From Whalleya microplaca (taxonomy: Eukaryota; Ascomycota; Sordariomycetes; Xylariales; Xylariaceae), in NCBI GenBank assembly GCA_022497155.1, contig MU385710.1:372001-436000 (forward strand): 64,000 bases of DNA, written 5' to 3'. A program made the translations under genes and the position numbers. Below, piece after piece: positions 1-11,000 of the stretch. Numbering within the stretch: position 1 is the first letter of the stretch; every line of letters starts with the position of its first letter. Below the pieces are notes generated by a model that was given only the letters and a program-made list of their open reading frames with translations, was not told where the DNA came from and searched no databases.

Positions 1-454
1 CTGCCCGGTTGATCTTTACAGCCCGCCATTCTTTGTCCTTGATTTCATAACATAACCAAATTGTGGCAAAGCCACCAAATCCAAGCTTGTGTATGACTTC
101 GAAGCGGCCGGCTATAATATCCCCTAGGTGGACAGGATGAAAACCGCCAGGATGATAACTGTAAATGTCTTCCGTATCCTCGCTGGGTAAGCCAATATAT
201 TGCGGGATATCGACTATTCTTGGGATTTGATCATCATTCTGGACAGTGGCTACTTCGTTCACATATTCATTGCAATCGAATGTTGTGTGTGTAAGATCTG
301 GTGAATTTGCTGCTTCATCAATGGCAAAGTCCGGAGTACTAGTTCTGAGCAGTATAGAACTATTTACGAATGCTTTATTCGAAAGTTCGTTACTTTTAGT
401 AGAGACGGCATCCTGGGGAGCATCTGATCTGCCAGAGCTGGACGACAATGCCAT
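1..454 (-). CDS. SRPK-like protein kinase, N-terminal part (cut by window edge)
   Basis: Reading the minus strand from an ATG at 454, an open frame of 151 codons runs off the window at position 1. The first ~110 residues are polar and of low complexity. They lead into a kinase N-lobe: a YHPGGFHPVHLGD segment just before the domain, then the glycine loop GFGGFAT and the VAIK-type lysine in WRAVKI. The pre-domain segment is typical of SR-protein kinase (SRPK)-like kinases, which many fungi carry in lineage-specific expanded families. The same layout and closely similar residues occur in the kinase at 3299-5365 on the opposite strand, so the two look like paralogues. The catalytic loop and C-lobe lie outside the window, so activity cannot be judged. 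Confidence 0.8.
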   Translation of the reverse strand, partial: MALSSSSGRSDAPQDAVSTKSNELSNKAFVNSSILLRTSTPDFAIDEAANSPDLTHTTFDCNEYVNEVATVQNDDQIPRIVDIPQYIGLPSEDTEDIYSYHPGGFHPVHLGDIIAGRFEVIHKLGFGGFATIWLCYEIKDKEWRAVKINRA

Positions 455-1240
455 GTTCCTGGGATAGAGTATGTGTACTATGACTTCTACGTTGCCTTGG
501 ATGAAGAATGTGTAAAGAAGCTAGCAATCGGACTTCAATATATATAATCGCACGTCCCATCAATAGGAAGCAGGATATTTGGTCTGAAAGAGAAAGTCGC
601 GAACATTCTTTGTATTGCAATACAACTGCTATTAAAGTGACGATTGTATGAAAGGGCTGGCCTGACTGCGACACTGTCAAACAACGGTACAAAGGGCTCA
701 CATAATTTAGATATAGAGTATAAATGTAATATCTCAACTATAGTGTATCATGTCTTATGTATCAACCCTTTCATACCTACCATGGTCTTATTACTATGTC
801 ATCGACATTGTTAATGCCTTAGCGCTTGACTGCATGGTTCCATTCACGGAACTACACTAAATGTCAAATGAAAGTACTATCGTGTAATGCCTTAGAGATT
901 CATTAATATATCACACAGTTTAATGGTAACCAAAAGCTATAAAGCGAGAAACGTCAAAAGTTACAATACTTTCGGTAGAAGTCGCCGTAGGTAGGCGGCT
1001 GTGCGATTTACTTGCTGTACTATAGCTTATCCAAGTTCTAGATGCACTTAGACTTTGTAATAATCATCATATATTTATCATAATCTTTGATATCTTCCGC
1101 ATCAAGCTTTTCAGGTAATGCATGAGTGTGTCTCAGAGAAGCACACAGTAATGCTAGTATCCAACTATACAGTTATCTTGATTGAGGAACATTACAATGT
1201 ATAAATTGAAATAGCGTTCTAATATCTGTTATAAGTATGC
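455..1240. other. Intergenic, AT-rich, no gene seen
   Basis: This is the upstream region of the edge kinase. Short open frames here have no recognisable protein features. I see no RNA gene or repeat. Confidence 0.5.
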
Positions 1241-1954
1241 TTATTCATTAATAGATTTCAAAGCCCGCCTTTGTGCCCGTTGAGTTCCCGTGGCATATTT
1301 CAGGGTGTACACCGGGGTTTCGGAAGGCTTAGGGATGATGGCCTCTGGTGGGGTTTTGTTAGGGGGATAATAACCCCATACAAAATATTCAGGGTTATAA
1401 CCACCTGGCTGCTTACGTTCATGTGGATGGGTCAAACGCCCATCAGTTACATAAACATGAACCGTAACATTTACTGTGTCTCCTGTTTTGCCGAGGCGAA
1501 AGCTTATATGGGCTTCGGCACCTGTCTTAACCTTTTCTCCGGTCCAGGTCGTAGTATTCGATATACCGTGATATGGAGCTCTGTGGGTGCTATTAGTTCT
1601 GCCACTCTAATTAAAGCAAGGCATTTACCTACATCATCCATATGTGATTACATTGCCATTTTGCAGCAATTTTTCGTGCCCATGCTTCATCACTCTCTAA
1701 ATCCTCCATTTCCTTCACCGGCAGTTGGCTGTTGAAATCGTAGGTCCATTTGATCTAATGTAATATGTAAGTAGTACCATTTACGATATATAAGCTTTTC
1801 TAGATACCTTAGGATCAGCTACAGTCCCTCTACCAATATTCCTATAAGGTGTTTCATCCTTTCTCTTCATATCAGGACTAAGGTTACCTCCCCGTGGGAA
1901 GCTCATCTTCTCAGGTAGCCATCGGAGGTTTGGCAAGTCCTTTTTCTGTTTCAT
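1241..1954 (-). CDS. Unrecognised small gene or decayed gene, about three exons
   Basis: A possible gene on the minus strand. Exon 1 (1954-1808) starts with ATG and encodes 49 residues ending in GTVADPK. A good intron (GTATCT...ATTAG, 53 nt) joins it in phase to an exon beginning at 1754, which reads IKWTYDFNSQLPVKEMEDL and on to a stop after HIWMM. Just downstream an in-frame stretch, about 1620 to the stop at 1241, reads as clean protein (SGRTNSTHRAPYHG..., then ISFRLGKTGDTVNVTVHVYV and a Pro-rich tail). No splice of plausible length joins the second and third parts without a stop. It may be a decayed gene, or my model is wrong. I do not recognise the family. Confidence 0.3.
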
Positions 1955-3298
1955 GATTTCGTATTTTAAGGCGTTCTAACCAATACGACCAACTAGTTAT
2001 TCAACTATAATAGACTAGAAATCTACAAAATCCCAGCGATTCACATAATCCTAGCCCTTTACAACTATAGTTATTTGTAAGTGAGATTTACCTTTGTTAG
2101 TCTATTTCTTTCAACTACCTGACTTGAACAACGACAGGATGACTCTATGTTAGTGAACTTGAAAGCAATAGGCATCAAAAGATCCGAATCTTTCCTGCAT
2201 CAACCTGTTTATTTATGAGCAATTACCAACGAAGGGGTGCTACCGCAAGCGGACATGATCGTTAAATCTTTTTTAAAGGGATTCTTCCACGATCTGTGAA
2301 ATACCGATCATCTCATTGTACAAGAAAATCTTTCCTGGGTATAGTATAATACGGCCTCAAACAACAACAACGACTTCAAAAGCTTTATGGATGACTGTTC
2401 CAGAAAGTTAACAACATTTATTTGAACACCAGATACACTATACACTCAAAGGTAGTGTATATTCTGGTACTTTTTATTTTACAATACTAATTCACTTGAC
2501 TTTAGATATCACAGATGTTGGAATAGGGGTGGCTGATATTCTAGGTGGCTATATATATTGGGGTTCTGCCCCTAAGGACTCTAGTCATGATACTTCCCTA
2601 ATAATAACTACTATGACACTTATAACCGCCGTAAATTTCACCAAGAGTGTGAAGTATGTCTATGGCATTGATATGTCAATATATTTACGACGTATAATTG
2701 CCCGATGTTATGTTTACGTATAGATGTCGGCTACTATTCTACCACAGCGCATATATATACTATATACGTCCCATAGTTTGAATTTAATATTGTATATTGA
2801 TGTTTTTCTTTAATTTTACATCCAGTCGCTTTTTGGGTAGACCGTTCATTGCAAAATGCAAACCTTAAAGCCTTGTTAGAATCATATACACTCATTGAGA
2901 ACTTAGCAATCAAATTTACCGGAAAAGGGGGTTATGGAAACTTTTCCTTTGTTTACTGTTCGGGATGTTTCACTCCTGATGACGCGCTTTGTTTCGAAAT
3001 GATACAGATTAAGAGAACATATCGACAGGTCACCAATCAAGCCCTTTGTACTAATAATTCAAGGATTAGACAAACTATCCCTAATCATTCAAACTCATTT
3101 CTTATTTAATTAATTTGCACAGCTGTCCATTATATAAGCCACTATGGATTGTTCGTCATTGTAGCTAAATTCTCCAGGCTACCTTAAGTATTCTGTCCAA
3201 AGGCTTCTGGTCTGTATTAGCGCAGCACACCTTAGCCTTCGAGACTCAGAACCACACGGATTCGGCTTAGAAGACTTGAAACGATAACCGAGGCCAAG
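1955..3298. other. Intergenic, no convincing gene
   Basis: AT-rich sequence upstream of the full-length kinase. Open frames at 2496-2723 and 2849-3109 lack a family signature or splice partner. The second (86 codons) has reasonable composition but nothing I can name. Confidence 0.4.
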
Positions 3299-5365
3299 AT
3301 GAGCAAAGGTTTTGACAAAGACTTCTCAGAGGCTAATTCTGCGATCACGAATGATGGACTATTCGATGCCGGCCTAGAAGACGAAGGAGACAAGAGTGAC
3401 ATCGTAGGGGTTCCCGTATCCTGTGGTAACACAGCTTGTTCAGGATCCAGTCGGACTGGGTCAAACAGTGAGGGTGTTGGTAACAAACATTGTGACGCCA
3501 GCATTGAATCTCTTGGGGTTGAGCCAAAATCTCTTGACCGATTTCCTGATACCAATACAAACGAATTTGATGCAAGGAAGACACAATCAGAGCCGGGAGG
3601 CGATGAGAACGACGCGGAAACGGATGAAATCAATGAGGACAATGATACCAACGAGCCACAATACTGGCCCATGGAAGGAGAGGATTTCGAGGATGTACAA
3701 GAATATATTCTAGGTGGATATCATCCGATTCATCTTGGAGATACTTTAAACGATAGGTTCGAAGTGGTCACAAAACTTGGACAGGGTGGATATGCCACGG
3801 TATGGCTCTGCCTAGACAGGGAAACGAACAAGTGGAGAGCAATCAAAGTTTTGGCCGCTCGACATTCACATAAAGACAGCCCAGAAATGCAAGTTGTCGA
3901 ATTACTTAGAGAGCAGCGAGTGACAGCCCACGAGTGGGAGACAGCACATATTGCACTCCCCCTTGACGAATTCTGGATCGAGGGACCAAATGGCCGGCAT
4001 TTGTGCTTCGTGCTTCCAGTCCTTGGCCCTCGGCTTACAGTTGACCATAATGATCCAGCCACTGCAAAAAAGCTGCTTTTTGAGGTAGCAAAATCCTTAC
4101 AATTTTTGCATCAGCGGAACATTTGTCATGGCGACTTTAGGACCTCCAATATTTTGATGGGTCTAGAAGATATTGACCATCTTTCAAAGGAAGAGATGAT
4201 TGATCTACTTGGTGAACCTGATACTGAAGAGGTTGGTCGAGCTATAGATAACCTTCCGGGACCCCTTGCTCCCGACTATTTAGTCAAACCAGCAAATCTT
4301 GAGAGATTGGGTGTAAGGAATGAAATCACAATCGTGGACTTCGGTATATCTTACCATATTTCCAATCCACCTGAACATTGTGGCATCCCTTGCAAATTTG
4401 CACCGCCGGAGGCTTATTTCGACTGCAACCTGGGCTTTGCCAGTGACCTATGGTCTTTTGCATGCACTATTGCGGAAGTTCGAATTGGACATAGCATGTG
4501 CGGCATTGAACCTACACTCTACGTAAAGAGTCTGGAGCTTCTACTTGGACCTTTACCAGAACCGTATAGAACTGCTTGGGCCCACGAAGAAGACGCCGTA
4601 CTGCCCGCCGAAGCTGACCAACTAGTCTCCTTATCTCCAGAGCAATTCCAGGATTATAGGAACAGAGAAACGAAGAGAAGCGAGTTTTCTGACTATTTTC
4701 AAGCTTGGATTCGTCGAGACCGTGGGCATATGGAGCGTGAAGAGAAGAAGGAGGGCGACGGCGACGAGGAAGAGAATTGGGTTCATGTGAAGCGTCAAGT
4801 CCCGGTCGAAGAAGTGCCTATCCTTGCAGATCTTTTGTCCGCTATCCTTAAATATGACCCGAAGGAGCGAATAACATTAGATGTTATCTTAGATCACGAG
4901 TGGTTCAAAGATGCGAGGACTTCAGCCGATAATAAGCCTAAAATCGACGAAGTCCCAATAGCCACAAGTCCCACCATCCCTGAACCAGAAACCGAACCAG
5001 CGGCGTCTCCCATCCCACCAAAAGAAGAGCTCAAGCCAACAGAAAAGGCTCCAGAAGCAACAACATGGCGTGTACCTGGGCGAGAAGAATTCCGGCGCTT
5101 ATGGGAAAGCGTCATCAACTCCCGAGTCGCTGAAAATCTGCGAAGCATCCGTCAATGGCAGGTCCTCCGCAGCCCACTTTTCCTTTTCAGTCTGGGGTTC
5201 GCCCTGGTTTCCGTACTTGGGGCCGCCTTGCTCACGATGACGCTGTATCATAGACCGGCGGACACGGTCCGCAACCCCGACGGTATCGAGTCCTGCCACC
5301 AGGAGGTGCTGCTCGTGCCCACTACGGTACGGTCTTGTACATCTACGTACTTCGAAGGTGAGTAG
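3299..5365 (+). CDS. SRPK-like serine/threonine kinase with C-terminal membrane anchor
   Basis: An uninterrupted 688-codon frame. Residues 1-130 are acidic and polar. A kinase domain follows: glycine loop GQGGYAT at ~161-167, ATP-anchoring lysine K183 (AIKVL), catalytic loop HGDFRTSN at 277-284 with D279 and N284 (the usual HRD arginine is Gly), DFG at 347-349, and APPE at ~368. As in SRPKs, an insert separates the catalytic loop from DFG. The domain ends near 537. A Pro/Glu-rich linker leads to a hydrophobic segment at ~626-648 (LFLFSLGFALVSVLGAAL) that looks like a single membrane span, with a short Cys-containing tail. The key catalytic residues are present, so it is probably active. The tail anchor is unusual for SRPKs, which are soluble and nuclear/cytoplasmic. 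It is related to the edge kinase at 1-454. Substrates are unknown. Confidence 0.85.
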   Translation: MSKGFDKDFSEANSAITNDGLFDAGLEDEGDKSDIVGVPVSCGNTACSGSSRTGSNSEGVGNKHCDASIESLGVEPKSLDRFPDTNTNEFDARKTQSEPGGDENDAETDEINEDNDTNEPQYWPMEGEDFEDVQEYILGGYHPIHLGDTLNDRFEVVTKLGQGGYATVWLCLDRETNKWRAIKVLAARHSHKDSPEMQVVELLREQRVTAHEWETAHIALPLDEFWIEGPNGRHLCFVLPVLGPRLTVDHNDPATAKKLLFEVAKSLQFLHQRNICHGDFRTSNILMGLEDIDHLSKEEMIDLLGEPDTEEVGRAIDNLPGPLAPDYLVKPANLERLGVRNEITIVDFGISYHISNPPEHCGIPCKFAPPEAYFDCNLGFASDLWSFACTIAEVRIGHSMCGIEPTLYVKSLELLLGPLPEPYRTAWAHEEDAVLPAEADQLVSLSPEQFQDYRNRETKRSEFSDYFQAWIRRDRGHMEREEKKEGDGDEEENWVHVKRQVPVEEVPILADLLSAILKYDPKERITLDVILDHEWFKDARTSADNKPKIDEVPIATSPTIPEPETEPAASPIPPKEELKPTEKAPEATTWRVPGREEFRRLWESVINSRVAENLRSIRQWQVLRSPLFLFSLGFALVSVLGAALLTMTLYHRPADTVRNPDGIESCHQEVLLVPTTVRSCTSTYFEGE

Positions 5366-6289
5366 TGTGACACTATGGACAGCTGAGAGGTCCAAGGGGG
5401 TTTCTCTATCATATTTACCTCTTAAGGGGAATAGCTTGTGTTTCTAACAGTTAATGTTTAGGCGTAATTGCGTACTCGACACCTAAGGAACCGAATGGAA
5501 CGTGCAGTTGCCCTGTTGTTTAATGTTTAGGTAAATGTTCTAGCGTTAATTTACGAAGAATATGGAAAGTTGGAACTTAAGGAATTGTATACACATCTAA
5601 GAATTAAGTTATATGGTTGATATATGTGAATATACGATTGAATGATATGCATGAAAAGTTGTATTACTGTAGGCATTTTCTAATGATGGATATTGAGGAC
5701 CTCCTTGCCAAGGCGATTCTTGCATGCAAAGGTTCTCCGTAGACTACTTACCTTTGCATACAACAGCATCTTGGAATCGTAACGACTACAGGTTATCATT
5801 TACATCAACATTTTTTTATAGAATTCCCGGAGGAGGTAAGGGGATGTAGCAGTCATATCACCGGACCACATCCGCTAGACATGTCAGGTCCCACTCTGCA
5901 TGATAGCATTGCACGCATAAAGAGACAGTAGACTTCCTCATTTCTTCAACTGTCTGCTAATATCTTCATCTAGAACTTCTCAATCAAGCAACTGTCCCCC
6001 TTCAACCTCTGGTCAGTTCCGAATGCAACTAAATGCCAGTGTACGTAGCCAGTATGTGTCCGACCAGGTTCTCTCTCAATTGGCAACCCCTATTCTACCT
6101 CCCCTTCTCATCTCGAGTTCCCATCTGTATTTCACTTGCAGACCTCGGGATGAATGATGAAAGTCTTTCGTAGACCGACCATTCGGTAGGAGGAATAATG
6201 AAAGTCTTTCGTAGACCACTCTATTCGGTGGGATCAATCTGAAAGTCTTTCGTAGACCGGCCATTCGGTAGGACAAAAAAAAGACGCTC
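5366..6289. other. Intergenic between the kinase and the chromodomain gene
   Basis: 3' flank of the kinase (+) and of the chromodomain gene (-). No gene seen. It holds the tandem repeat described separately. Confidence 0.5.
6160..6274. repeat. Three tandem copies of a 41-bp unit
   Basis: The core aaagtctttcgtagacc starts at 6160, 6201 and 6242, exactly 41 bp apart. Each core is followed a few bases later by a variant of cattcggtagg. The copies differ by a few substitutions. The array ends about 15 bp before the stop of the chromodomain gene, so it probably lies in that gene's 3' untranslated region. Confidence 0.85.
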
Positions 6290-7405
6290 TTATATCATTG
6301 CACTCTGATCCCTCATTTGCTGCTGCTTTCGCTCCCATTCGCGGATCGCGCTGGCCGAGACATCCTTGGCATTGACCTGGAGATGGAGTAGTTAGCATTG
6401 CGTAACTAGTCTGAATTCTTGTCGACATGTGCGGACTCCATCTGATAGAATGAAAATGTCAACGCGTTCTCTTTTCATCTCATCTCAGCTCATCCCACGC
6501 CACCCTCATTGTACACGCACCTTGCCCCACCACGCCTACACCCATCACCACTCATCACCATACTCACCATACACCACACATTGAAACCACCATCTCACAA
6601 ACATCGTAAATAAATCTCAACACAGCACAAAGTAAACCAAAGCACAATGAGTCGCAGAAAAACATACCCAAGACCCAGGCCATCGACACCCCGTCCGCGG
6701 ATCCCTCCCCTCCCACTCGACGAGGTAGACGACGCCGCTGCCCGCGCGCGCCTGGCTCACGATCTCCCGGACGCGGTACCAGCCCCGCTTCCCGCCGGGG
6801 ACGCCGTTGCCGTTGCCGTTGCCTTTCGCGCTTTTGCTGCCTTCCGCGGGTACCTTGGTGGTGGCCGTGGTGGGAGTGTCCAGGTGTGGGTCGGTGTGCG
6901 CGCGTGTGTCGAAGTGGGAATCTGAGTCTGGGCGTGTCTCGTGATCGTAGTCGGGGTAGTTCGGGCCGGTAGATTTTCCATTGCCCATTTCTCTGGATCC
7001 CGGATTCGACGCTTGGAATCCTCCCTTGCTGCTCCCACCCCGTCCCCGTCCCCGTCCCCGTCTGTGTCTCTGATCCCGGCTTCCGCCACGACGGCCCCAC
7101 GAGTTTGAACTCGAGGACGTCGGTGTAGACATGGGTGTAGACTTAGATGTAGACGCCGAAGCCTCTGGCGTCGAACTGTCGCTCGAACTTACATCCGATC
7201 CCTCTCGCGACAGACAGCTAGACGAGCTCTCCCCACATCCACCGGGCATGCGCACCGCGCTATCCATCCCAACTGCACCATCGCAAGCGCGCAGGCTCTC
7301 GCGCACAGCTCGGCGCAGGGAGCTTCGCTGTGGGTGCGGAGGCCGCTTGTCCATGGACTTGGGCGATCGGGGTTTGGTGATTCGGTGCGTGTGTGGTGGT
7401 ACCAT
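6290..7405 (-). CDS. Small chromodomain protein
   Basis: Two exons, 7405-6668 and 6376-6290, joined in phase 0 (donor GTATGT, acceptor TCTCCAG), give 274 residues. Residues 1-205 are low-complexity (Ser/Thr-rich, RG-rich near 115-125, and an Asn/Gly run). A C-terminal chromodomain follows, with the signature pieces WYRVREIV, YLVEWEG, DPRTG and WPGSW. The splice continues it with VNAKDVSASAIREWERK, the expected C-terminal helix, which supports the intron. Chromodomains bind methylated histone tails or act in retroelement-derived proteins. No HP1 chromoshadow domain or integrase is present. The ATG at 7405 sits in a good context (GCCATGG). Role unknown; nuclear chromatin binding is inferred. 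Confidence 0.75.
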
Positions 7406-8275
7406 GGCGATTGGTAGTAGGAGGTAGATAGGTGATGATGTCAGGGACTGAACTAATCCGGGGTCGGGTGAGATCCCTGAGTGAGAAGTAGGTGAAATGG
7501 GGCAACGACGGCACAGATGTGCGTCAGTGAGGGAGTGGTGAGGTTTGGATCCAGGTTTGAATGTTGCCTGTGTGTGGTCAGTAGATTGGAACTTACGATG
7601 TGAACCACAGGTAAGGTAGGTGCTGCTAGATGGTGAGCGTTGAAGTAAGTCATTTTAGGTTATGATGTCGGGAGTGCAGGAGGCAGGGACCTCATGCAGC
7701 TAGGAACGTCAGGTCGTTCGTCACTAAACCTTATTGTTGGGGAAAGCGGTAGTGTCCTAACTCAAAAGTGTCAAGGGGGTCGGGTTAGTCAGTCAGCAAG
7801 GGGCAAGGAATATATGAGTATGAATATAAATATAGTAAAGCAGAGAGTGGAGCGGAATATGGGGGAAAAGTGCTTGATGATATATCTATCGTCAACCTCT
7901 CTCTCTCTGTCTGTCTGCATGTCCTCGACGAGTGGTGAGGGGTTTTATTAGAATCTAGACGACGATGATGTGGCTTACAACAGCGCCGGGAAGACAACCC
8001 CTTTCCCTCCCGACACCGCAATTTTGGAATACAAACCGGGTCTTCAAAGACTCAAAGACTCTCTCTGGACCAGGTGTATAATAACCCCCCCCCCCCACTC
8101 CCCCCTTGCTCCCAAGCTCTCTCTCTCTCCCATAATCTGGCGCATCATACAGCTTTTCTCCCGGCATTAGTTCGTCAACGCGTGCCTCTCCCCGGTGGAT
8201 TGATTGGTCATTACTTCGTTCGTTCGCTGGTTCGTAGAGCAGTATGTAGAGGAGCAAGCAAGCCCCCCGACTGAC
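7406..8275. other. Intergenic between the chromodomain gene and EB1
   Basis: Promoter of the chromodomain gene plus EB1 3' untranslated sequence. An AATAAA on the minus strand near 7943-7948 could be an EB1 polyadenylation signal. A C-homopolymer lies at ~8087-8098. No gene seen. Confidence 0.4.
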
Positions 8276-9457
8276 TCAAAACGTCTCCTGATCGTCCAAC
8301 GCCTCGCCCTCGGCGGGGATCTCGAAGCCCTCCTCGGTCGAGTACAGTATCGTCTGGATGTGCTTGACCAGGCCGTCCTCCTGCTTCTCCAGCTCGGGGT
8401 CCTCGTCGACGGCCTGCTGGATCAGCAGCTCTATGTCGCGCAGCTTGCTGAAGTAGAAGTCGCGCTCACGCTCGAGGCCGACCACCGTCTCCTTCAGCGT
8501 CGTGTTCTCCTGGATCAGCGCGGCCGACGCGGCGCCGCCACCCGCCTTCGGTGCCAGGCGGCCGCCGGCCGTGGGCGTTGTGCCGCCTCTCCGTGCTGCG
8601 CCCGTGCTACTAGCAGATCGCGGGGCGGGACCGCCGCCGGCGGGCAGGGGAGCGCCTTTTCGTCGCGAGACGGCGTCGTAGTCTCCGCCGGGGAAGTGCT
8701 GGTCCCAGTATCGCTTGGTCCATTGCAAGAACTCCAGGTTGTCCTGCATCTTGCACTTGGTCAGGGCTTCGACGGGGATGGGCTTATCGACGCGATGCTT
8801 GGCAAAGGTGTCTATAGCAGCAAGCTGGGATTAGTACAATTTATAGAATAGCCATATGCGATCGAGGTTATTATGACCCAGTGGGATGGAATGGGACAGC
8901 TTGGGATGGAACTGACTCTGTAGAACCTTGAAGTTCTGGATGTAGGCATATTCGCTATTGACATTGAACTTGACCCGCGACATGGGCACATCGAGGAAGA
9001 TGCTGTCGAAGACCTGGCATAGGGCAGCCCTAGAAACCGGAGAAGATACAAGGTTAGCTCAAGCATCGCAGCATAGTCTGTAGCATGGGTAGGGTTGTGA
9101 CAGTCTATAATAGTCTTGCATGTTTCGTTCCGACTGTTGGATTATTTGGTGGGGGAGGGGTAGACGGGAATAGTAATAATAATAATAATCGTAATAATAC
9201 TGATAATAATAAATATCGCGATCACTTACCCAGTACCACATTGTTCGACCTTGGTGATGTTGAGTTGAAGAAGGCTGTTCAGCCAGGCTACCAGCTCTTG
9301 ACTATTGCACAGGACGAGGATAAAATTAGCTACATGTACAGCTTCTCTCGCATTGCGCGTGAAGCATCGTCACATCACCACCAGCACCAGTAACCACACA
9401 TTGGGCATGGTGCATAGTGCATCGTATCGTATCATCCACTCACCGAGATTCACCCAT
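8276..9457 (-). CDS. BIM1: EB1-family microtubule plus-end protein (Bim1/Mal3)
   Basis: Four exons: 9457-9444, 9301-9230, 9029-8917 and 8811-8276. All junctions are in phase and give 244 residues. The N-terminal calponin-homology domain (~1-125) begins MGESRQELVAWLN and contains GAALCQVFDSIF, DVPMSRVKFN, KVLQNTFAKHRVDKPIPVE and NLEFLQWTKRYWDQ, all hallmarks of EB1. An Ala/Gly/Pro/Arg linker leads to a coiled coil and EB-homology segment with FYFSKLRDIELL. The acidic tail ends ...DDQETF, an aromatic acidic terminus like the EEY/F tails of EB1 that bind CAP-Gly partners. The protein tracks growing microtubule plus ends and recruits other tip proteins. The 14-nt first exon is typical of this gene. 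It marks the conserved left border of the cluster. Confidence 0.95.
9174..9211. repeat. Imperfect AAT microsatellite
   Basis: A run of aat/aac-type triplets inside EB1 intron 2 (between 9029 and 9230). Confidence 0.7.
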
Positions 9458-11000
9458 GTTTGCCGTCGGGCCCTTGTTTGATTTGGGATGGATAGAATAT
9501 GGAAAAAGGATGACAGAAAAGAAAAAGGGACTGGCAATGCGCGCAAGTTCTGTTGTGTAATGCAGAGCTGCAGAGATATAATGAGATTGATCTGCCAGTA
9601 GCGTAAATTTATTTGTTTTTTTGGATTTCGGTCCGGACGAAAAGAAAATAGAGAGAAATCAGAAAATAAGAAATCGTTGTCGCCGCCGCGAAAGCGAAAG
9701 CGTGCACTGGCTGCTGGCTGACTGGCAGAGAGCATCCATCCATCCAATCAATCAATCAGAAAATCACAAATCGGCGTCGCCCAATCAACAGCTACAGGTA
9801 CCCCCCCTGGTTGCCCAGGATGCCCGGGCTGCCTGATAGATTAGGTGTTCGCACCGCCACATTGCCTGATAAGGTGGCGCTGAGGCTAAGTATTCCTGTG
9901 GCGCACGGCCTGACTGAGTGACAGATGATCGATCTCATGATCACATGATTCAAATTCATTCGTTCTGTCATTCTCACATTATCTTTAATATGTAATCAAG
10001 TACAGACTACCATCATCAAAGGACGCCTTTCAGCCATCTAGCTTACCACGAAGAATGACAATAATAGTTGACAGAACTATGGTGATCATTTCAGTCACAC
10101 CGATGAGTCAGAGGCCGCTTTCAATAGCGGCAATAGAGGGCCCATCATGCCAACAGTTTTATATCCAATTCTAAGCATTAGGTATCATCTCAACTTTACG
10201 CATTGCCTACATCAATATCGAGCATACGTGTCTATTAATGCCATAGCAACCAAAGCCGCCCACTCGATTCCCTTGTAAAGATCCTGTCTGCAGATTTGGT
10301 CACAGCTTCTACTCATCCAAGTGGCATTTGATAAAGGGGGGACGAGGTCTTGTGATCACGTGCGCCCCATAGCAAGCACACACTTTCCTCGGTAAAATGG
10401 CCCCATTATCGTACACCAGGAGTAATTGAGGTCCATCCTTGAGCAGCGATGAAAACAACCGCCCTCATGAACACACATAACAGTCAGGTCAAGAGATCCC
10501 TTCATCAAGGGGTATTAGGTAGGTGGAAATGCAAATGGTGAGACAAGAGAAGTAAGACATCGGAGAATAAAGTCTGAACTTGGAGGCGGCATCCTTATAT
10601 GAATGATACGGATGGAATGCATGACCGCGGACATTCGAGAAGGAAAACGGTCTTGCATACCACCGTAACCAAGATCGGACTCAAGAGTAAGCACGACGAA
10701 GTTGGTGGAGGAGCCGATAGAGAAACGCTTCGTAGTGAAGATGAACTTTGAAAGCTCACGAATGAGGCAAACGCTGACTTTCAGTTCATTGCATAACTTT
10801 AATTCTATGGTAGAACCGCTAAAGAAACATACAAAATCTACCCTACCAAAAAGATGAACCATCTTCCACACATATGACGATATCATCGAAGAGTACGTAA
10901 AGGTCATGACACGGATTCTCAGCCGACCCCAGACCCAAACCCAGACACAAGAAAACCACCAACAAGAGCCACCACCCAATACGAAAGGAAACCGAAAGCT
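9458..11000. other. Intergenic between EB1 and the PKS 3' end
   Basis: Upstream of EB1 and downstream of the PKS. No coding signal, tRNA or transposon is visible. This is the left edge of the biosynthetic cluster. Confidence 0.5.

Noticed and set aside
6564..7100. Alternative frames over the chromodomain gene, rich in Arg/Thr
   Set aside because: The chosen frame contains a recognisable chromodomain that continues across a good intron; the others do not.
10515..10979. 154-codon minus-strand frame downstream of the PKS
   Set aside because: Atypical composition, no family, lies in PKS 3' flank.
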